From Fidelibacterota bacterium (GTDB lineage Bacteria > Fidelibacterota > Marinisomatia > Marinisomatales > TCS55), in contig JACNLB010000133.1 in NCBI GenBank assembly GCA_014381755.1, positions 1-39,011 on the forward strand: a stretch of DNA of 39,011 nt, in the 5' to 3' direction. A model generated the notes under the pieces. The model ran no database searches and had not been told where the DNA came from. It saw nothing but the letters and a program-made list of their open reading frames with translations. Both the position numbers and the translations under genes were made by a program. Below, in pieces: positions 20,570 through 29,168 of this stretch (within the stretch, counting starts at the first letter, position 1; every line of letters starts with the position of its first letter).

Positions 20570-21482
20570 TTTGAAGCGTTTTCTCCCAATTACAATTATA
20601 TTCATTTTTAGTTGTTCAACAAAAGAAATTCAGCAAAACATTTCCATAAGTACAGAAATGGATACAACAATGGCAACTATCGGCGATATTATCCATTATT
20701 CTATTTATACGAGTGTCGCTGGAGATATTCATGTGATAATTCAAGATTTTGAAAAACCAGAAGCCATGGAAGTTCGAGATCAAACTCTTGACGAAAATAA
20801 TACCTTTAAGATGCAAATCGTTTTTTGGGATACGGGTCATTTTTCGATTCCGTCAATAGACGTTGTTTTTCTCAATGCTGATTCAACAGAAAAATTGAGA
20901 ATGAAAACAGACGCGCAGGAAATAATTATTGTTTCTTCCACAGATCCTTCCATGGTCGGAGTTATGAAATCGGTTAAAGATCCATTGCCTGTTTCACGTC
21001 CGTTGGAATGGAAAATAATTTTACTTATTTCCACTCTGTTTTTGACATTGGCAATCATGATTTGGTTAAGTTTAAAGTACAGAAGAGAAAAATTAATTGG
21101 ACCGCCAATAAATATCCAGCCCCAGCCCGATGAAATTGCTATAGAAAAACTGAAGACTTTACGAGATAAAGCACAAAATAACCTCGATCTAAAGGAATTT
21201 TATGTGCAGATATCCTATATTTTGAGAGAATACGTTGAACATAGTTTTTATTTAAAAACATTGGAAATGACCACAGAGGATATAAAATCATTGGAGAATA
21301 TGCTGCCATTTTCTGACGAAGAAATGAAAGCATGGCTTGCATTGCTGGAAAGATCGGATTTGATCAAATACGCAAAAATGATGCCGGAAAACAATATTTA
21401 TACCCAAGATTTAACCACTGCTGAAGACTTCATACAATCAACTATTTCCTATTGGAAACGGCTTGAAGCCCCAAGTGCATAA
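20553..21482 (+). CDS. Membrane-anchored DUF4381/BatD-like protein with lipoprotein-type signal
   Basis: This is the third member of the MoxR-DUF58 cluster. The N-terminal signal ends IFIFSCSTKE, a possible lipobox. A periplasmic beta-rich domain of about 120 residues follows, then one membrane helix (about 152-173, ILLISTLFLTLAIMIW). A cytoplasmic helical domain then shows DLKEFYVQISYILREYVEHS and MTTEDI, the pattern of DUF4381 and BatD C-termini. Having both a lipid anchor and a transmembrane helix would be odd, so the Cys may be incidental. The start could be GTG at 20553 (overlapping DUF58) or TTG at 20571, directly after the DUF58 stop, which gives a cleaner signal. The overall layout looks like a shortened BatD. 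No VWA gene follows. Confidence 0.72.
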   Translation: MKSAFNLKRFLPITIIFIFSCSTKEIQQNISISTEMDTTMATIGDIIHYSIYTSVAGDIHVIIQDFEKPEAMEVRDQTLDENNTFKMQIVFWDTGHFSIPSIDVVFLNADSTEKLRMKTDAQEIIIVSSTDPSMVGVMKSVKDPLPVSRPLEWKIILLISTLFLTLAIMIWLSLKYRREKLIGPPINIQPQPDEIAIEKLKTLRDKAQNNLDLKEFYVQISYILREYVEHSFYLKTLEMTTEDIKSLENMLPFSDEEMKAWLALLERSDLIKYAKMMPENNIYTQDLTTAEDFIQSTISYWKRLEAPSA

Positions 21483-21497
21483 TATCTTTATGCTCGT

Positions 21498-21526
21498 TTG
21501 AGAATACTTCTACTCATCTGTAAATT
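21498..21526 (+). promoter_or_regulatory. Candidate sigma-70-type promoter for efp
   Basis: TTGAGA at 21498-21503 is followed after 17 bases by TAAATT at 21521-21526, 24 bases before the efp ATG. An AAGGA ribosome site sits 5 bases before that ATG. The pair is a moderate consensus match and comes after the end of the MoxR cluster, where a new transcript is expected. Confidence 0.4.
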
Positions 21527-21549
21527 ATAAGCTCTAATTAAGGAATCGA

Positions 21550-22113
21550 ATGGCTACAACTTCAAATATTAAAAATGGTGCGGTCATCCTGCACAAGAAT
21601 AAACGGATGAAGGTTATAGAGTTTTTGCATGTAAAACCGGGAAAAGGTCCAGCATTTGTACGGACAAAATTGAAAGATATTAAAACCGGTAAAATAATTG
21701 ATGAAACATTCAATTCCGGGGCGAAATTGCAATTTATCAAGGTTGAAGCAAAAAAAATGCAATACTTGTATGAAGATGGTGAACAGTCTATTTTTATGGA
21801 TAATCAAACATACGAACAAATTAATGTTGACGATGAAATTGTCGGTTCGCAAAAAGGATTTCTTAAACCGGGTTTAAATGTTGATTTATTGTTTGATGGG
21901 CAAGAAGCCCTCGATGTGCGTTTACCAGCACATGTTAATTTGGAAGTTACCCATACTGAACCTGGTATGAGAGGTAATACAGCTACCGGCGCGACAAAAC
22001 CCGCTACGCTGGAAACGGGCATTGACGTTCAAGTACCCTTATTCATAGATGTGGGCGACGTTTTACGCTTGGATACACGAACCGGTGTATATATTGAAAG
22101 AGCAAAGAAATAA
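21550..22113 (+). CDS. efp: Translation elongation factor P
   Basis: EF-P binds ribosomes stalled on polyproline stretches and promotes peptide-bond formation. The 187-residue length and three-domain layout are standard. The modification loop reads KPGKGPA, with Lys32 at the tip, so the residue normally beta-lysylated (EpmA route) is retained. An Arg, as in the rhamnosylated EarP type, is not present. No epmA or epmB is nearby, so the modification state is open. The C-terminal domain has VPLFIDVGDVLRLDTRTGVYIERA, typical of the family. It is followed 18 nt later by accB, a common neighbour order. Confidence 0.98.
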   Translation: MATTSNIKNGAVILHKNKRMKVIEFLHVKPGKGPAFVRTKLKDIKTGKIIDETFNSGAKLQFIKVEAKKMQYLYEDGEQSIFMDNQTYEQINVDDEIVGSQKGFLKPGLNVDLLFDGQEALDVRLPAHVNLEVTHTEPGMRGNTATGATKPATLETGIDVQVPLFIDVGDVLRLDTRTGVYIERAKK

Positions 22114-22131
22114 TAACCATTAGGGGAAACT

Positions 22132-22596
22132 ATGTGGCAGGATAAACTGAAGGAAATTATTTACATATTGGAACACAGCGACGTGAATGAAATTGACGTT
22201 ACATTTCTAGGGAAACGATACCGTGTTGTGAAATCTGCTCCTGTATCTACAGATTCACCTGATCAAAAAACTCACAGTGCTCCAGCGACTGTTTCTACAA
22301 CTGAATCATCTCCGATTGAAACAGAAACACCCGTTGCGGATGAAACAGTTGCAGGGAATGAAGTTCTTTCGCCCATGCCCGGTACATTCTATAGTTCACC
22401 CAGCCCAGAAGAAGACACATTTGTAAACGAAGGCGATAAGGTGAATAAAGGCGACACTTTGTGTATTATTGAAGCCATGAAAATCATGAATGAAATTGAG
22501 GCAGAAGAGGGCGGGGTCGTACGAAAAATTCTTGTGGAAAATGCTGATCCTGTGGAATATAACCAGCCTTTATTTATTATTGATCCCAGCGGATAA
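22132..22596 (+). CDS. accB: Biotin carboxyl carrier protein of acetyl-CoA carboxylase
   Basis: This protein carries the biotin that is carboxylated by AccC and then used to make malonyl-CoA for fatty-acid synthesis. The 154 residues have a short helical N-terminus, a Pro/Ser/Thr/Glu-rich linker (about 43-80) and a biotinyl domain with the EAMKIMNE motif, biotin acceptor Lys117. An AGGGGA ribosome site precedes the ATG. accC starts 3 nt after its stop, so the two subunits are co-expressed. The single-domain length argues against a decarboxylase gamma/alpha chain. Confidence 0.97.
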   Translation: MWQDKLKEIIYILEHSDVNEIDVTFLGKRYRVVKSAPVSTDSPDQKTHSAPATVSTTESSPIETETPVADETVAGNEVLSPMPGTFYSSPSPEEDTFVNEGDKVNKGDTLCIIEAMKIMNEIEAEEGGVVRKILVENADPVEYNQPLFIIDPSG

Positions 22597-22599
22597 ACC

Positions 22600-23958
22600 A
22601 TGTTTAAAAAAATCCTAATTGCCAATCGCGGTGAGATTGCTCTGCGCATCATCCGAGCTTGCCATGAATTGGGTATTAAGACAGTGGCTGTTTATTCCAC
22701 GGTAGATGAATTTTCTCTCCATGTAAAATTTGCAGATGAAGCTGTGTGTATCGGCCCGCCTGCAAGTACTGAAAGCTATTTGAATATTCCACGCATTCTT
22801 GCGGCAGCCGAAATTACGAATGCGGATGCAATCCATCCCGGGTATGGATTTTTAGCCGAAAATGCTGATTTCTCCAGAATCTGCGCAGAAAATGAATTCA
22901 CGTTTATAGGACCATCGAGGGAAATTATTGATGCCATGGGTGATAAAGCCAATGCTAAAGCAACAATGAAAGCTGCCGGCGTTCCGGTCATTCCCGGGAG
23001 TGACGGCATCATGAACGGTGTGGATGAGGCAAAAAAATTAGCGACAGTTATGGGCTATCCGGTCATGCTGAAAGCGTCTGCAGGCGGGGGAGGAAAAGGA
23101 ATGCGGTTGGCTCGGGAAGAATCAGAGCTGGAAAAAATGTATACAACTGCCAGTAACGAAGCAAAAAAAGCCTTCAATAATGGCGATATGTATTTGGAAA
23201 AATTTGTAGAAAATCCTCGCCATATTGAAGTGCAGATCCTTGCGGATGAACATGGAAATTGTATCCATCTCGGTGAACGGGAATGTTCCATCCAGCGCCG
23301 CCATCAAAAACTCGTTGAAGAATCGCCCTCACCGGTCGTGACGGATGAGCTTCGCCAAAAAATGGGTGAATTGGCCGTCCGGGGAGCGAAAGCTGTAGAT
23401 TATGTGGGTGTGGGTACCATCGAATTCTTATTGGATAAAAATAACGATTTTTACTTTATGGAAATGAATACACGAATCCAGGTTGAACATACCATCACGG
23501 AAATGGTGACCGGAGTTGATTTAATAAAGCAACAGATTCGAATGCATGGCGGAAAAGAATATCCAAAAAATTATCAAAATTTTAAAATGCGGGGACATTC
23601 TATTGAGTGCCGGATTAATGCAGAAGACCCGTCTAATAATTTCATGCCTTTTCCCGGGAAAATTACCAGTTTACATTTTCCGGGAGGAAAAGGTGTCCGT
23701 GTCGATTCCCATGCCTATGCCGGATATGAAATTCCCTCACATTATGATTCAATGATTGGTAAATTAATTGTGTTCGCCAGCACACGAGAACGAGCAATCA
23801 TTCGAATGCAAAATGCCTTGGAAGAAACCATCATCGAAGGACCGAAAACAACGATTCCGTTTCATCAAGCTATCATGAAAGATGAATCATTCCGTAAAGG
23901 CGAATTTGATACAAGCTTTTTAGAAACATTTGAGTATAATCCAGAACAGTTAGATTAA
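22600..23958 (+). CDS. accC: Biotin carboxylase subunit of acetyl-CoA carboxylase
   Basis: This enzyme carboxylates AccB-biotin with ATP and bicarbonate. The 452 residues match the stand-alone biotin carboxylase length. They begin with the signature [20 protein letters not shown], have the ATP-grasp glycine loop GGGGKGMRL near 161, the [13 protein letters not shown] stretch, and the catalytic [18 protein letters not shown] segment. There is no fused biotinyl or carboxyltransferase domain, so it works with the adjacent AccB. The carboxyltransferase genes (accA, accD) are not in the window. Confidence 0.98.
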   Translation: MFKKILIANRGEIALRIIRACHELGIKTVAVYSTVDEFSLHVKFADEAVCIGPPASTESYLNIPRILAAAEITNADAIHPGYGFLAENADFSRICAENEFTFIGPSREIIDAMGDKANAKATMKAAGVPVIPGSDGIMNGVDEAKKLATVMGYPVMLKASAGGGGKGMRLAREESELEKMYTTASNEAKKAFNNGDMYLEKFVENPRHIEVQILADEHGNCIHLGERECSIQRRHQKLVEESPSPVVTDELRQKMGELAVRGAKAVDYVGVGTIEFLLDKNNDFYFMEMNTRIQVEHTITEMVTGVDLIKQQIRMHGGKEYPKNYQNFKMRGHSIECRINAEDPSNNFMPFPGKITSLHFPGGKGVRVDSHAYAGYEIPSHYDSMIGKLIVFASTRERAIIRMQNALEETIIEGPKTTIPFHQAIMKDESFRKGEFDTSFLETFEYNPEQLD

Positions 23959-23969
23959 TAGGAAAGTAA

Positions 23970-24347
23970 ATGAATATTCCATCAAATTTAAAATACACAT
24001 CTGATCATGAATGGGTTAACATTGAAGATGGTGTAGCTACCATAGGAATTACTGATTTTGCCCAAGGAGAATTGGGTGATATTGTTTTTGTAGAATTTCC
24101 GGAAGTGGGAGATAGTTTTGATATTGCTGATACTTTTGGTACAATTGAAGCAGTAAAAACAGTCGCTGATTTATTTATGCCATTAAGTGGTGAGATTGTA
24201 GAAATCAATGAAGAATTAGATGCCGATCCGTCGACAGTGAATTCTGATCCTTACGGCGATGGCTGGCTGGTGAAAATAAAATTATCCAACCCGGATGAAG
24301 TAGATGATCTTATGTCGTACACGTCTTATGAGGAAATTATAGGCTAA
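23970..24347 (+). CDS. gcvH: Glycine cleavage system H protein
   Basis: This lipoyl carrier shuttles the aminomethyl group between the P, T and L proteins of the glycine cleavage system. The 125 residues have the family start (YTSDHEWVNIEDGVATIGIT) and the lipoylation motif IEAVKTVADL with acceptor Lys63. It follows accC by 11 nt and precedes the GGGP synthase by 2 nt. No gcvP, gcvT or lipoyl ligase gene is nearby, so it may also act as a lipoate relay, which is inference. Confidence 0.97.
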   Translation: MNIPSNLKYTSDHEWVNIEDGVATIGITDFAQGELGDIVFVEFPEVGDSFDIADTFGTIEAVKTVADLFMPLSGEIVEINEELDADPSTVNSDPYGDGWLVKIKLSNPDEVDDLMSYTSYEEIIG

Positions 24348-24349
24348 TT

Positions 24350-25096
24350 ATGGATTCTGTATTCCAACACCTACTCGTTGTAAAAGCGGAAAAAGGCGCA
24401 GGGTATATTGTTCTCATCGATCCCGATAAAAAAAATGATGAGTCCCTGATTAATCAGGTTGAAACAGCGAATAAATCAGGCGTCGATGCTTTGTTTGTGG
24501 GCGGTAGTCTTATGATGGATAGTCATCACCACGAACGTGTTGCCCAGATCAAAAAGCACTCAGATATTCCGGTCATCTTTTTTCCCGGGGGAGTGAATCA
24601 AATTAATAACAACTATGATGCTATGCTGTTTATGTCCCTTCTTTCCGGACGCAATCCTCAATATCTTATCGGCGAACAGGTTGTGGCTGCACCGGTTGTG
24701 AAAGATATGGGCATGGAAGTGATTCCGACTGCTTATTTGCTGTTTGACGGAGGTGCCCATTCCACAGTAGAGGTGATTAGCGGAACAAGGCCGTTGCCTA
24801 TGAATCGTCCTGATATTGCAGTTGCTCATGCATTGGCTGCTGAATTCATGGGAAATAAATTAATTTATTTGGAAGCAGGAAGCGGAGCGACGAAAGCAAT
24901 ATCCACAGACGTTATACGAAGTATTTCTTCTGAAACAAATGTGCCATTAATTGTCGGTGGCGGAATTAAAACTCCCGAAGCCGCTCACGAACGTGTGGAA
25001 GCAGGTGCCTCTTTTATTGTTACGGGAACCGTTTTGGAAGAAAATGGTGATAGTGGTTTGATGAAAGCATTTGCAGAGGCAGTTCATGGAGAATAA
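24350..25096 (+). CDS. Geranylgeranylglyceryl phosphate synthase family (PcrB/GGGPS), bacterial group II
   Basis: The family joins a polyprenyl diphosphate to sn-glycerol-1-phosphate, the first ether bond of archaeal-type lipids. The 248 residues form a TIM barrel with the family motifs: VLIDPDK near the N-terminus, VDALFVGGS, PVIFFPGGVNQI, IPTAYLLFDGG, IYLEAGSGA and the phosphate-binding end PLIVGGGIKTPEAA with SFIVTGTVLEE. The length and motifs suit the group II (hexameric, Bacteroidota and archaeal) branch more than Bacillus PcrB. Chain length and true product cannot be read from sequence. It lies between gcvH and gmhA with 2-nt gaps, so it is part of a housekeeping transcript and not a recent insertion. 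Confidence 0.92.
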   Translation: MDSVFQHLLVVKAEKGAGYIVLIDPDKKNDESLINQVETANKSGVDALFVGGSLMMDSHHHERVAQIKKHSDIPVIFFPGGVNQINNNYDAMLFMSLLSGRNPQYLIGEQVVAAPVVKDMGMEVIPTAYLLFDGGAHSTVEVISGTRPLPMNRPDIAVAHALAAEFMGNKLIYLEAGSGATKAISTDVIRSISSETNVPLIVGGGIKTPEAAHERVEAGASFIVTGTVLEENGDSGLMKAFAEAVHGE

Positions 25097-25098
25097 TC

Positions 25099-25677
25099 AT
25101 GATTGATCGTCAAGAAATTATTAATCAACTCCGAGAAAGTTCGGATGTGAAAAACACCATGATTATTGCCTGCGCGGAAAATATCGAAAAAGCAGCAGTC
25201 ATGATGGTCGCTGCAGCGCAAAATGGGAAAATGATCTTATGGTGCGGAAATGGCGGCAGCGCTGCAGATGCACAACACATGGCGGCAGAACTCATGGGCG
25301 GATTGCGCAGTCATGACCGTCCCGCGGTTAAATCTATGGCACTTACAACGGACACGTCTTTTATTACAGCTTGGGCAAATGATACGGATTATGAATCCAT
25401 TTTTTCACGGCAGATTGAAGGACTGGGCAATGAAGGCGATGTGTTGGTTGCCATATCCACCAGCGGTAATTCAAAGAATGTGGTTAAAGCGGTGGAAGCA
25501 TGTAGAGAAAGAGGGATTTCTGTCATCGTGTTGACGGGAAAAACAGGAGGTGTTTTGAAAGAGTTGGGTGATGTAACCATTGCTATTCCCAGTGACGATA
25601 CCCAACGTATCCAAGAAGGGCATTTACTGGCGGAACACATTCTGTGTGAAATGGTCGAAAAATCGGTCACAGGTTAA
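25099..25677 (+). CDS. gmhA: Phosphoheptose isomerase (SIS domain)
   Basis: GmhA converts sedoheptulose 7-phosphate to D-glycero-D-manno-heptose 7-phosphate, the first step to ADP-heptose for LPS core. The 192 residues have the SIS fold with WCGNGGSAADAQHMAAELMG (about 50-68), DTSFITAWANDTDYESIF, and AISTSGNSKNV. The C-terminal RIQEGHLLAEHILCEMVE supplies the His/Glu active-site region. The length and these motifs fit GmhA and not DiaA, although the two are close. Other heptose genes are not in the window. Confidence 0.92.
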   Translation: MIDRQEIINQLRESSDVKNTMIIACAENIEKAAVMMVAAAQNGKMILWCGNGGSAADAQHMAAELMGGLRSHDRPAVKSMALTTDTSFITAWANDTDYESIFSRQIEGLGNEGDVLVAISTSGNSKNVVKAVEACRERGISVIVLTGKTGGVLKELGDVTIAIPSDDTQRIQEGHLLAEHILCEMVEKSVTG

Positions 25678-25769
25678 AGAATGTTTTCTTATACTAATAA
25701 TTTATTACTCGATTTAAATATAGTTAATTTTCATGATTGCCTGTTAAATTCACAGATAGGAATTATTTT

Positions 25770-25790
25770 CTGCCGTAGAAATATTGGCAG
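25770..25790. repeat. Short inverted repeat upstream of the xerC/D gene
   Basis: CTGCC (25770-25774) and GGCAG (25786-25790) bracket 11 bases just before the recombinase gene, within the 122-base spacer after gmhA. The spacer is otherwise AT-rich with no clear promoter. The repeat is too short to assign a role; it could be a leader hairpin or chance. Confidence 0.25.
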
Positions 25791-25799
25791 AGATGTGAG

Positions 25800-26699
25800 G
25801 TGCTAAATTTGGAAGCTCACCTCCACGATTATATTACCATGCTCCGGGTAGAACGCAATCTCGCGCTGAATACGATTGAAGCCTACAGACGTGATTTAAA
25901 ACATTACGTTTCATATTTAGAAGCAAAAGGGTTGGATAGCGTAAAGAGCATTAAACAAAAACATATTCGCGGATTTATACGTGAGTTGGCCGATATTCAT
26001 TTGTCAGCTTCCAGTATTTCCCGTGTTCTTTCATCCATCCGTTCTTATCATGCATTTTTGAATGATGAACATTGGATGGAAAATAATCCATCGCAGCTTA
26101 TGGAAGCGCCTAAATTGCCTCGCAAATTACCGGACGTGTTAACCGTGCAGGAAGTGGATGATATTTTGGATGCTGTTGATGAATCCGCTGCGTTATCATT
26201 GCGTGATTTGGCATTACTTGAAATATTGTATTCCGCCGGTTTACGAGTTTCAGAAGCATGTAATCTCAATTTAACGGGTATGCTGCTGGATAATGAAATG
26301 ATTCGCGTGTCCGGTAAAGGAAATAAGGAACGACTTGTACCCATGGGTCCGCGAGCGTTGGAAAGATTAAACGATTATATAAAATTTGAGCGACCTGCAC
26401 TTTCACGCAAACGTAAAACAGACGGTGTTGTTTTCTTAAGCCGCAATGGCAGACCACTAACACGTATGTCCGTTTACAATATTTTGAAGAAATGGAGCCA
26501 GGCAGCAGGAATAACTAAAAAAGTCAGCCCCCACACAATGCGCCATTCGTTTGCTACACATTTGCTTGAAGGGGGAGCAGATCTCCGGGCGGTGCAGGAA
26601 ATGCTGGGCCACGCCGATATTTCCTCTACACAGATTTATACCCATTTAGACAAAGAACATTTAAAGGAGGTTCATCGAACCTTTCATCCGAGGTGGTAG
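25800..26699 (+). CDS. xerD: Tyrosine recombinase XerC/XerD family
   Basis: This enzyme resolves chromosome dimers at dif sites at the division septum. The 299 residues contain the SAM-like core-binding N-domain (LNTIEAYRRDLKHYVSYL) and the full catalytic set: Arg149 (AGLRVSE), Lys173 (GKGNKER), His245 and Arg248 (HTMRHSFATH), His271 (LGHADI) and Tyr280 (IYTH). The length without extra domains and the household neighbours mark it as a Xer housekeeping enzyme and not a phage or transposon integrase. XerD is the closer fit by motif, but XerC cannot be excluded. The start may be GTG at 25800 or TTG at 25809; the latter has GAGGTG about 6 bases upstream and gives the more usual N-terminus. Confidence 0.93.
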   Translation: MLNLEAHLHDYITMLRVERNLALNTIEAYRRDLKHYVSYLEAKGLDSVKSIKQKHIRGFIRELADIHLSASSISRVLSSIRSYHAFLNDEHWMENNPSQLMEAPKLPRKLPDVLTVQEVDDILDAVDESAALSLRDLALLEILYSAGLRVSEACNLNLTGMLLDNEMIRVSGKGNKERLVPMGPRALERLNDYIKFERPALSRKRKTDGVVFLSRNGRPLTRMSVYNILKKWSQAAGITKKVSPHTMRHSFATHLLEGGADLRAVQEMLGHADISSTQIYTHLDKEHLKEVHRTFHPRW

Positions 26700-26702
26700 A
26701 TT

Positions 26703-27323
26703 ATGCTATTCCGAGTCCCGATTGAAGTTTTAATTCTTTTATTACCGGTGTTGCTGTTTGCATTGGTTTTTCATGAATTTTCCCACGCATGGGTAGCGAA
26801 TAAGCTTGGTGATCCCACAGCACGATATTCTGGACGGTTAACGTTAAATCCTATAGCTCACTTGGATCCATTTGGTTCGTTGATGATTTTATTTGTGGGC
26901 TTTGGCTGGGCAAAACCGGTGCCGGTGGATACACGCTATCTTTCCAATCCGCGAGTGGATATGATGAAGATCGCATTCGCAGGACCGGCGGCTAATTTAC
27001 TTTTGGCGTTTGTCGGCGGTACAATCATCAGAACCGGAATATTTGGCGGTTCTTCCATTACCATGATGCTTATTTTATTTACGCAAATTAATATTATGCT
27101 GGCTGTGTTCAATATGATTCCCATCCCACCGTTAGACGGTTCACAAATTTTCTCCGGACTCATGATGCGGAAAAATCCTGAATTGGTGCACAAACTACAA
27201 ATGTATGGACCACAAATATTATTGGGACTCATTATGATCGGATATTTTACCAACTTATCACCTATTTGGATGGTCATGAGCCCCTTTGTAAACTTCTTTT
27301 TATTTCTTTTCGCAGGGTTATGA
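26703..27323 (+). CDS. M50-family (site-2-type) membrane metalloprotease
   Basis: This multi-pass membrane protein of 206 residues has the zinc motif HEFSH (His24, Glu25, His28) in the first hydrophobic segment. A second ligand motif PPLDG (Asp145) lies in a later segment. The short form without PDZ domains belongs to the YwhC/Rv-type M50B group, distinct from RseP. Residues SGRLTLNPIAHLDPFGS and GWAKPVPVD are typical of this group. Substrates are unknown; homologues cut membrane-embedded regulators. It follows xerD by 3 nt and its stop overlaps the start of a small membrane-protein gene (ATGA). Confidence 0.93.
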   Translation: MLFRVPIEVLILLLPVLLFALVFHEFSHAWVANKLGDPTARYSGRLTLNPIAHLDPFGSLMILFVGFGWAKPVPVDTRYLSNPRVDMMKIAFAGPAANLLLAFVGGTIIRTGIFGGSSITMMLILFTQINIMLAVFNMIPIPPLDGSQIFSGLMMRKNPELVHKLQMYGPQILLGLIMIGYFTNLSPIWMVMSPFVNFFLFLFAGL

Positions 27324-27463
27324 TTACAGACGATGACACCCATTATTTTAGAAAAATTATTGACCGAAAACGACCGGCTCGTTCTCTTTTCAGGACGATT
27401 ATTTTATTAGGTGTCATATTATGGTTGATGTATTATTTAATGAAAATCGCAAACGTAGGGTGA
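27320..27463 (+). CDS. Small single-pass membrane protein (47 residues)
   Basis: I place the start at the ATG at 27320, which overlaps the protease stop as ATGA, as is frequent elsewhere in this window. An in-frame ATG at 27266 lies inside the protease gene and is less likely. The protein has a charged N-terminal half (DDDTHYFRKIIDRKRPARS) and one hydrophobic helix (IILLGVILWLMYYLMKIA) with a positive-inside pattern. I do not recognise a family. Tight coupling to the M50 gene and a 4-nt gap to ftcD suggest it is truly translated; a link to the protease is inference. Confidence 0.6.
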   Translation: MITDDDTHYFRKIIDRKRPARSLFRTIILLGVILWLMYYLMKIANVG

Positions 27464-27467
27464 TCTG

Positions 27468-29168
27468 ATGAAGCAGCTTGTTGAGTGCGTCCCCAATTTT
27501 TCTGAAGGCCGTGATTTGGCCAAGATCAAACAGATTACAGATGCCATTGAAGCGGTGGATGGTATTACACTTTTGGATGTTGATCCTGGTAAAGATACCA
27601 ATCGAACGGTTGTTACATTCGTCGGATCTATTGCCAGTGTAGAAGAAGCGGCCTTTCAAGCTATTGCTAAAGCGGCTGAGGTGATTGACATGGCCAGTCA
27701 TTCCGGAGCTCACGCCCGTATGGGTGCAACGGATGTGTGTCCGTTTATTCCCGTCAGCGGTGCAACAGCTAAAGACTGTGTTGACTTATCTCATCGTGTA
27801 GCTAAACGAGTTGGAGACGAACTGAAAATTCCGGTTTATCTCTATGAAGATTCAGCACAAAAAGACGATCGCAGAAGTTTGCCTGTTGTCCGCACCGGTG
27901 AATATGAAGGATTAGCTAAAAAGCTGAAAGATTCCCATTGGAAACCGGATTACGGTCCGGCAAAATTCAATGCCAAAAGCGGCGCAACAGTTATGGGATC
28001 CAGAGAGTTTTTAATTGCGTATAATATAAATTTAAATACGAAAGATCAGCGGTTAGCCACGGATATTGCGTTTGAACTTCGTGAAAAGGGCAGAAGCAAA
28101 CGTATTCCTAATCCCGAGTCTCCCAATTTATTGGATGGAGAAATTGTACGGGATGAAAAAGGCAAAGCTGTTAAAATACCCGGATTGTTCAAAGATGTAA
28201 AAGGCGTTGGCTGGTATATCGATGAATTTAAGCGGGCGCAGATTTCCATCAATTTCAATAATTATAAAACAACCACAATTCATGATGTGTTTGATAAAGC
28301 ATGTGAGTTGGCTGTGGAGCGTGGAATTCGCGTCACCGGAAGTGAATTGGTGGGGCTTATTCCCAAGGAAGCATTATTGATGGCTGGGCGTCATTATCTC
28401 AAGAAGCAGCGCCGCACTACCGCCGTGCCGGAAGCGGATATTATTGAATGTGCCGTGCAATCTTTAGGGCTAAATGACCTTTATTCTTTCAAGCCGGAAG
28501 AAAAAATTGTTGAATTCGCTGTAGGGCAAACCAGCGGTCAGTTAATGGGCTTGACATCTGAAGGATTTGTAGATGAACTTTCATCCAATTCCCCGGCACC
28601 CGGCGGAGGCAGTGTAGCAGCCTTGGCTGGAAGCCTCGGTGCGGCACTGGTGTCCATGGTGGCAGCGTTGACTCATGAAAAGAAGGGCTTTGAAGTATTG
28701 AAAAATGATATGGGCGATATTGGTAATAAAGCCCAAAAAATAAAAGATCGATTGTCATTTTTGGTAGATGAAGATACAAATGCATTTAATGCAGTTATGG
28801 ATGCTAATCGCCTTCCTGCAAATTCGGATGAAGAAAAAAGTATTAAACAAAAAGCCGTCCTAGCCGCAAATAAATATGCCATTGAAATTCCATTGGAAGC
28901 TGCAGAACTATCATTGTCGGTTTTAGATATCGCCAATGAATTAGTGAAAAAAGGTAATCCGAATTCTGTTAGTGATGTGGGCGTAGCAGGAGAAGTCGCT
29001 TTAGCCGGAGTTCGTGGTGCATGCATGAATGTATTGATCAACTTGCCCGGAGTTAAAGATAAACGCTATACAAACAGAAAGAAAAAAGAGGTGGATGAAT
29101 TAATAGCTAAAGCACAGAAACTTGAGCGGAGTGTTTATCGTCAAACTATAAAGATAATAGAAAGATAA
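27468..29168 (+). CDS. ftcD: Bifunctional glutamate formiminotransferase / formiminotetrahydrofolate cyclodeaminase
   Basis: The enzyme moves the formimino group from formiminoglutamate (histidine breakdown) to tetrahydrofolate and then releases ammonia to give methenyl-THF. The 566 residues combine an N-terminal transferase domain (about 1-330, CVPNFSEGRD, SHSGAHARMGATDVCPFIPV) with a C-terminal cyclodeaminase domain (about 355-566, NSPAPGGGSVAALAGSLGAAL). Many bacteria have only one of these; the fusion resembles the animal enzyme and several FCB bacteria. No hut genes are nearby. The stop and the mutL start share one base (TAATG). Confidence 0.96.
   Translation: MKQLVECVPNFSEGRDLAKIKQITDAIEAVDGITLLDVDPGKDTNRTVVTFVGSIASVEEAAFQAIAKAAEVIDMASHSGAHARMGATDVCPFIPVSGATAKDCVDLSHRVAKRVGDELKIPVYLYEDSAQKDDRRSLPVVRTGEYEGLAKKLKDSHWKPDYGPAKFNAKSGATVMGSREFLIAYNINLNTKDQRLATDIAFELREKGRSKRIPNPESPNLLDGEIVRDEKGKAVKIPGLFKDVKGVGWYIDEFKRAQISINFNNYKTTTIHDVFDKACELAVERGIRVTGSELVGLIPKEALLMAGRHYLKKQRRTTAVPEADIIECAVQSLGLNDLYSFKPEEKIVEFAVGQTSGQLMGLTSEGFVDELSSNSPAPGGGSVAALAGSLGAALVSMVAALTHEKKGFEVLKNDMGDIGNKAQKIKDRLSFLVDEDTNAFNAVMDANRLPANSDEEKSIKQKAVLAANKYAIEIPLEAAELSLSVLDIANELVKKGNPNSVSDVGVAGEVALAGVRGACMNVLINLPGVKDKRYTNRKKKEVDELIAKAQKLERSVYRQTIKIIER

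Noticed and set aside
25800-26699. Integrase of a mobile element
   Set aside because: Length and motifs are those of housekeeping XerC/D, neighbours are core genes, and no att-like repeats or element boundaries were seen.
27266-27319. Longer start for the 47-residue membrane protein
   Set aside because: It would lie entirely inside the protease gene, while the ATGA overlap at 27320 matches the coupling style of this genome.
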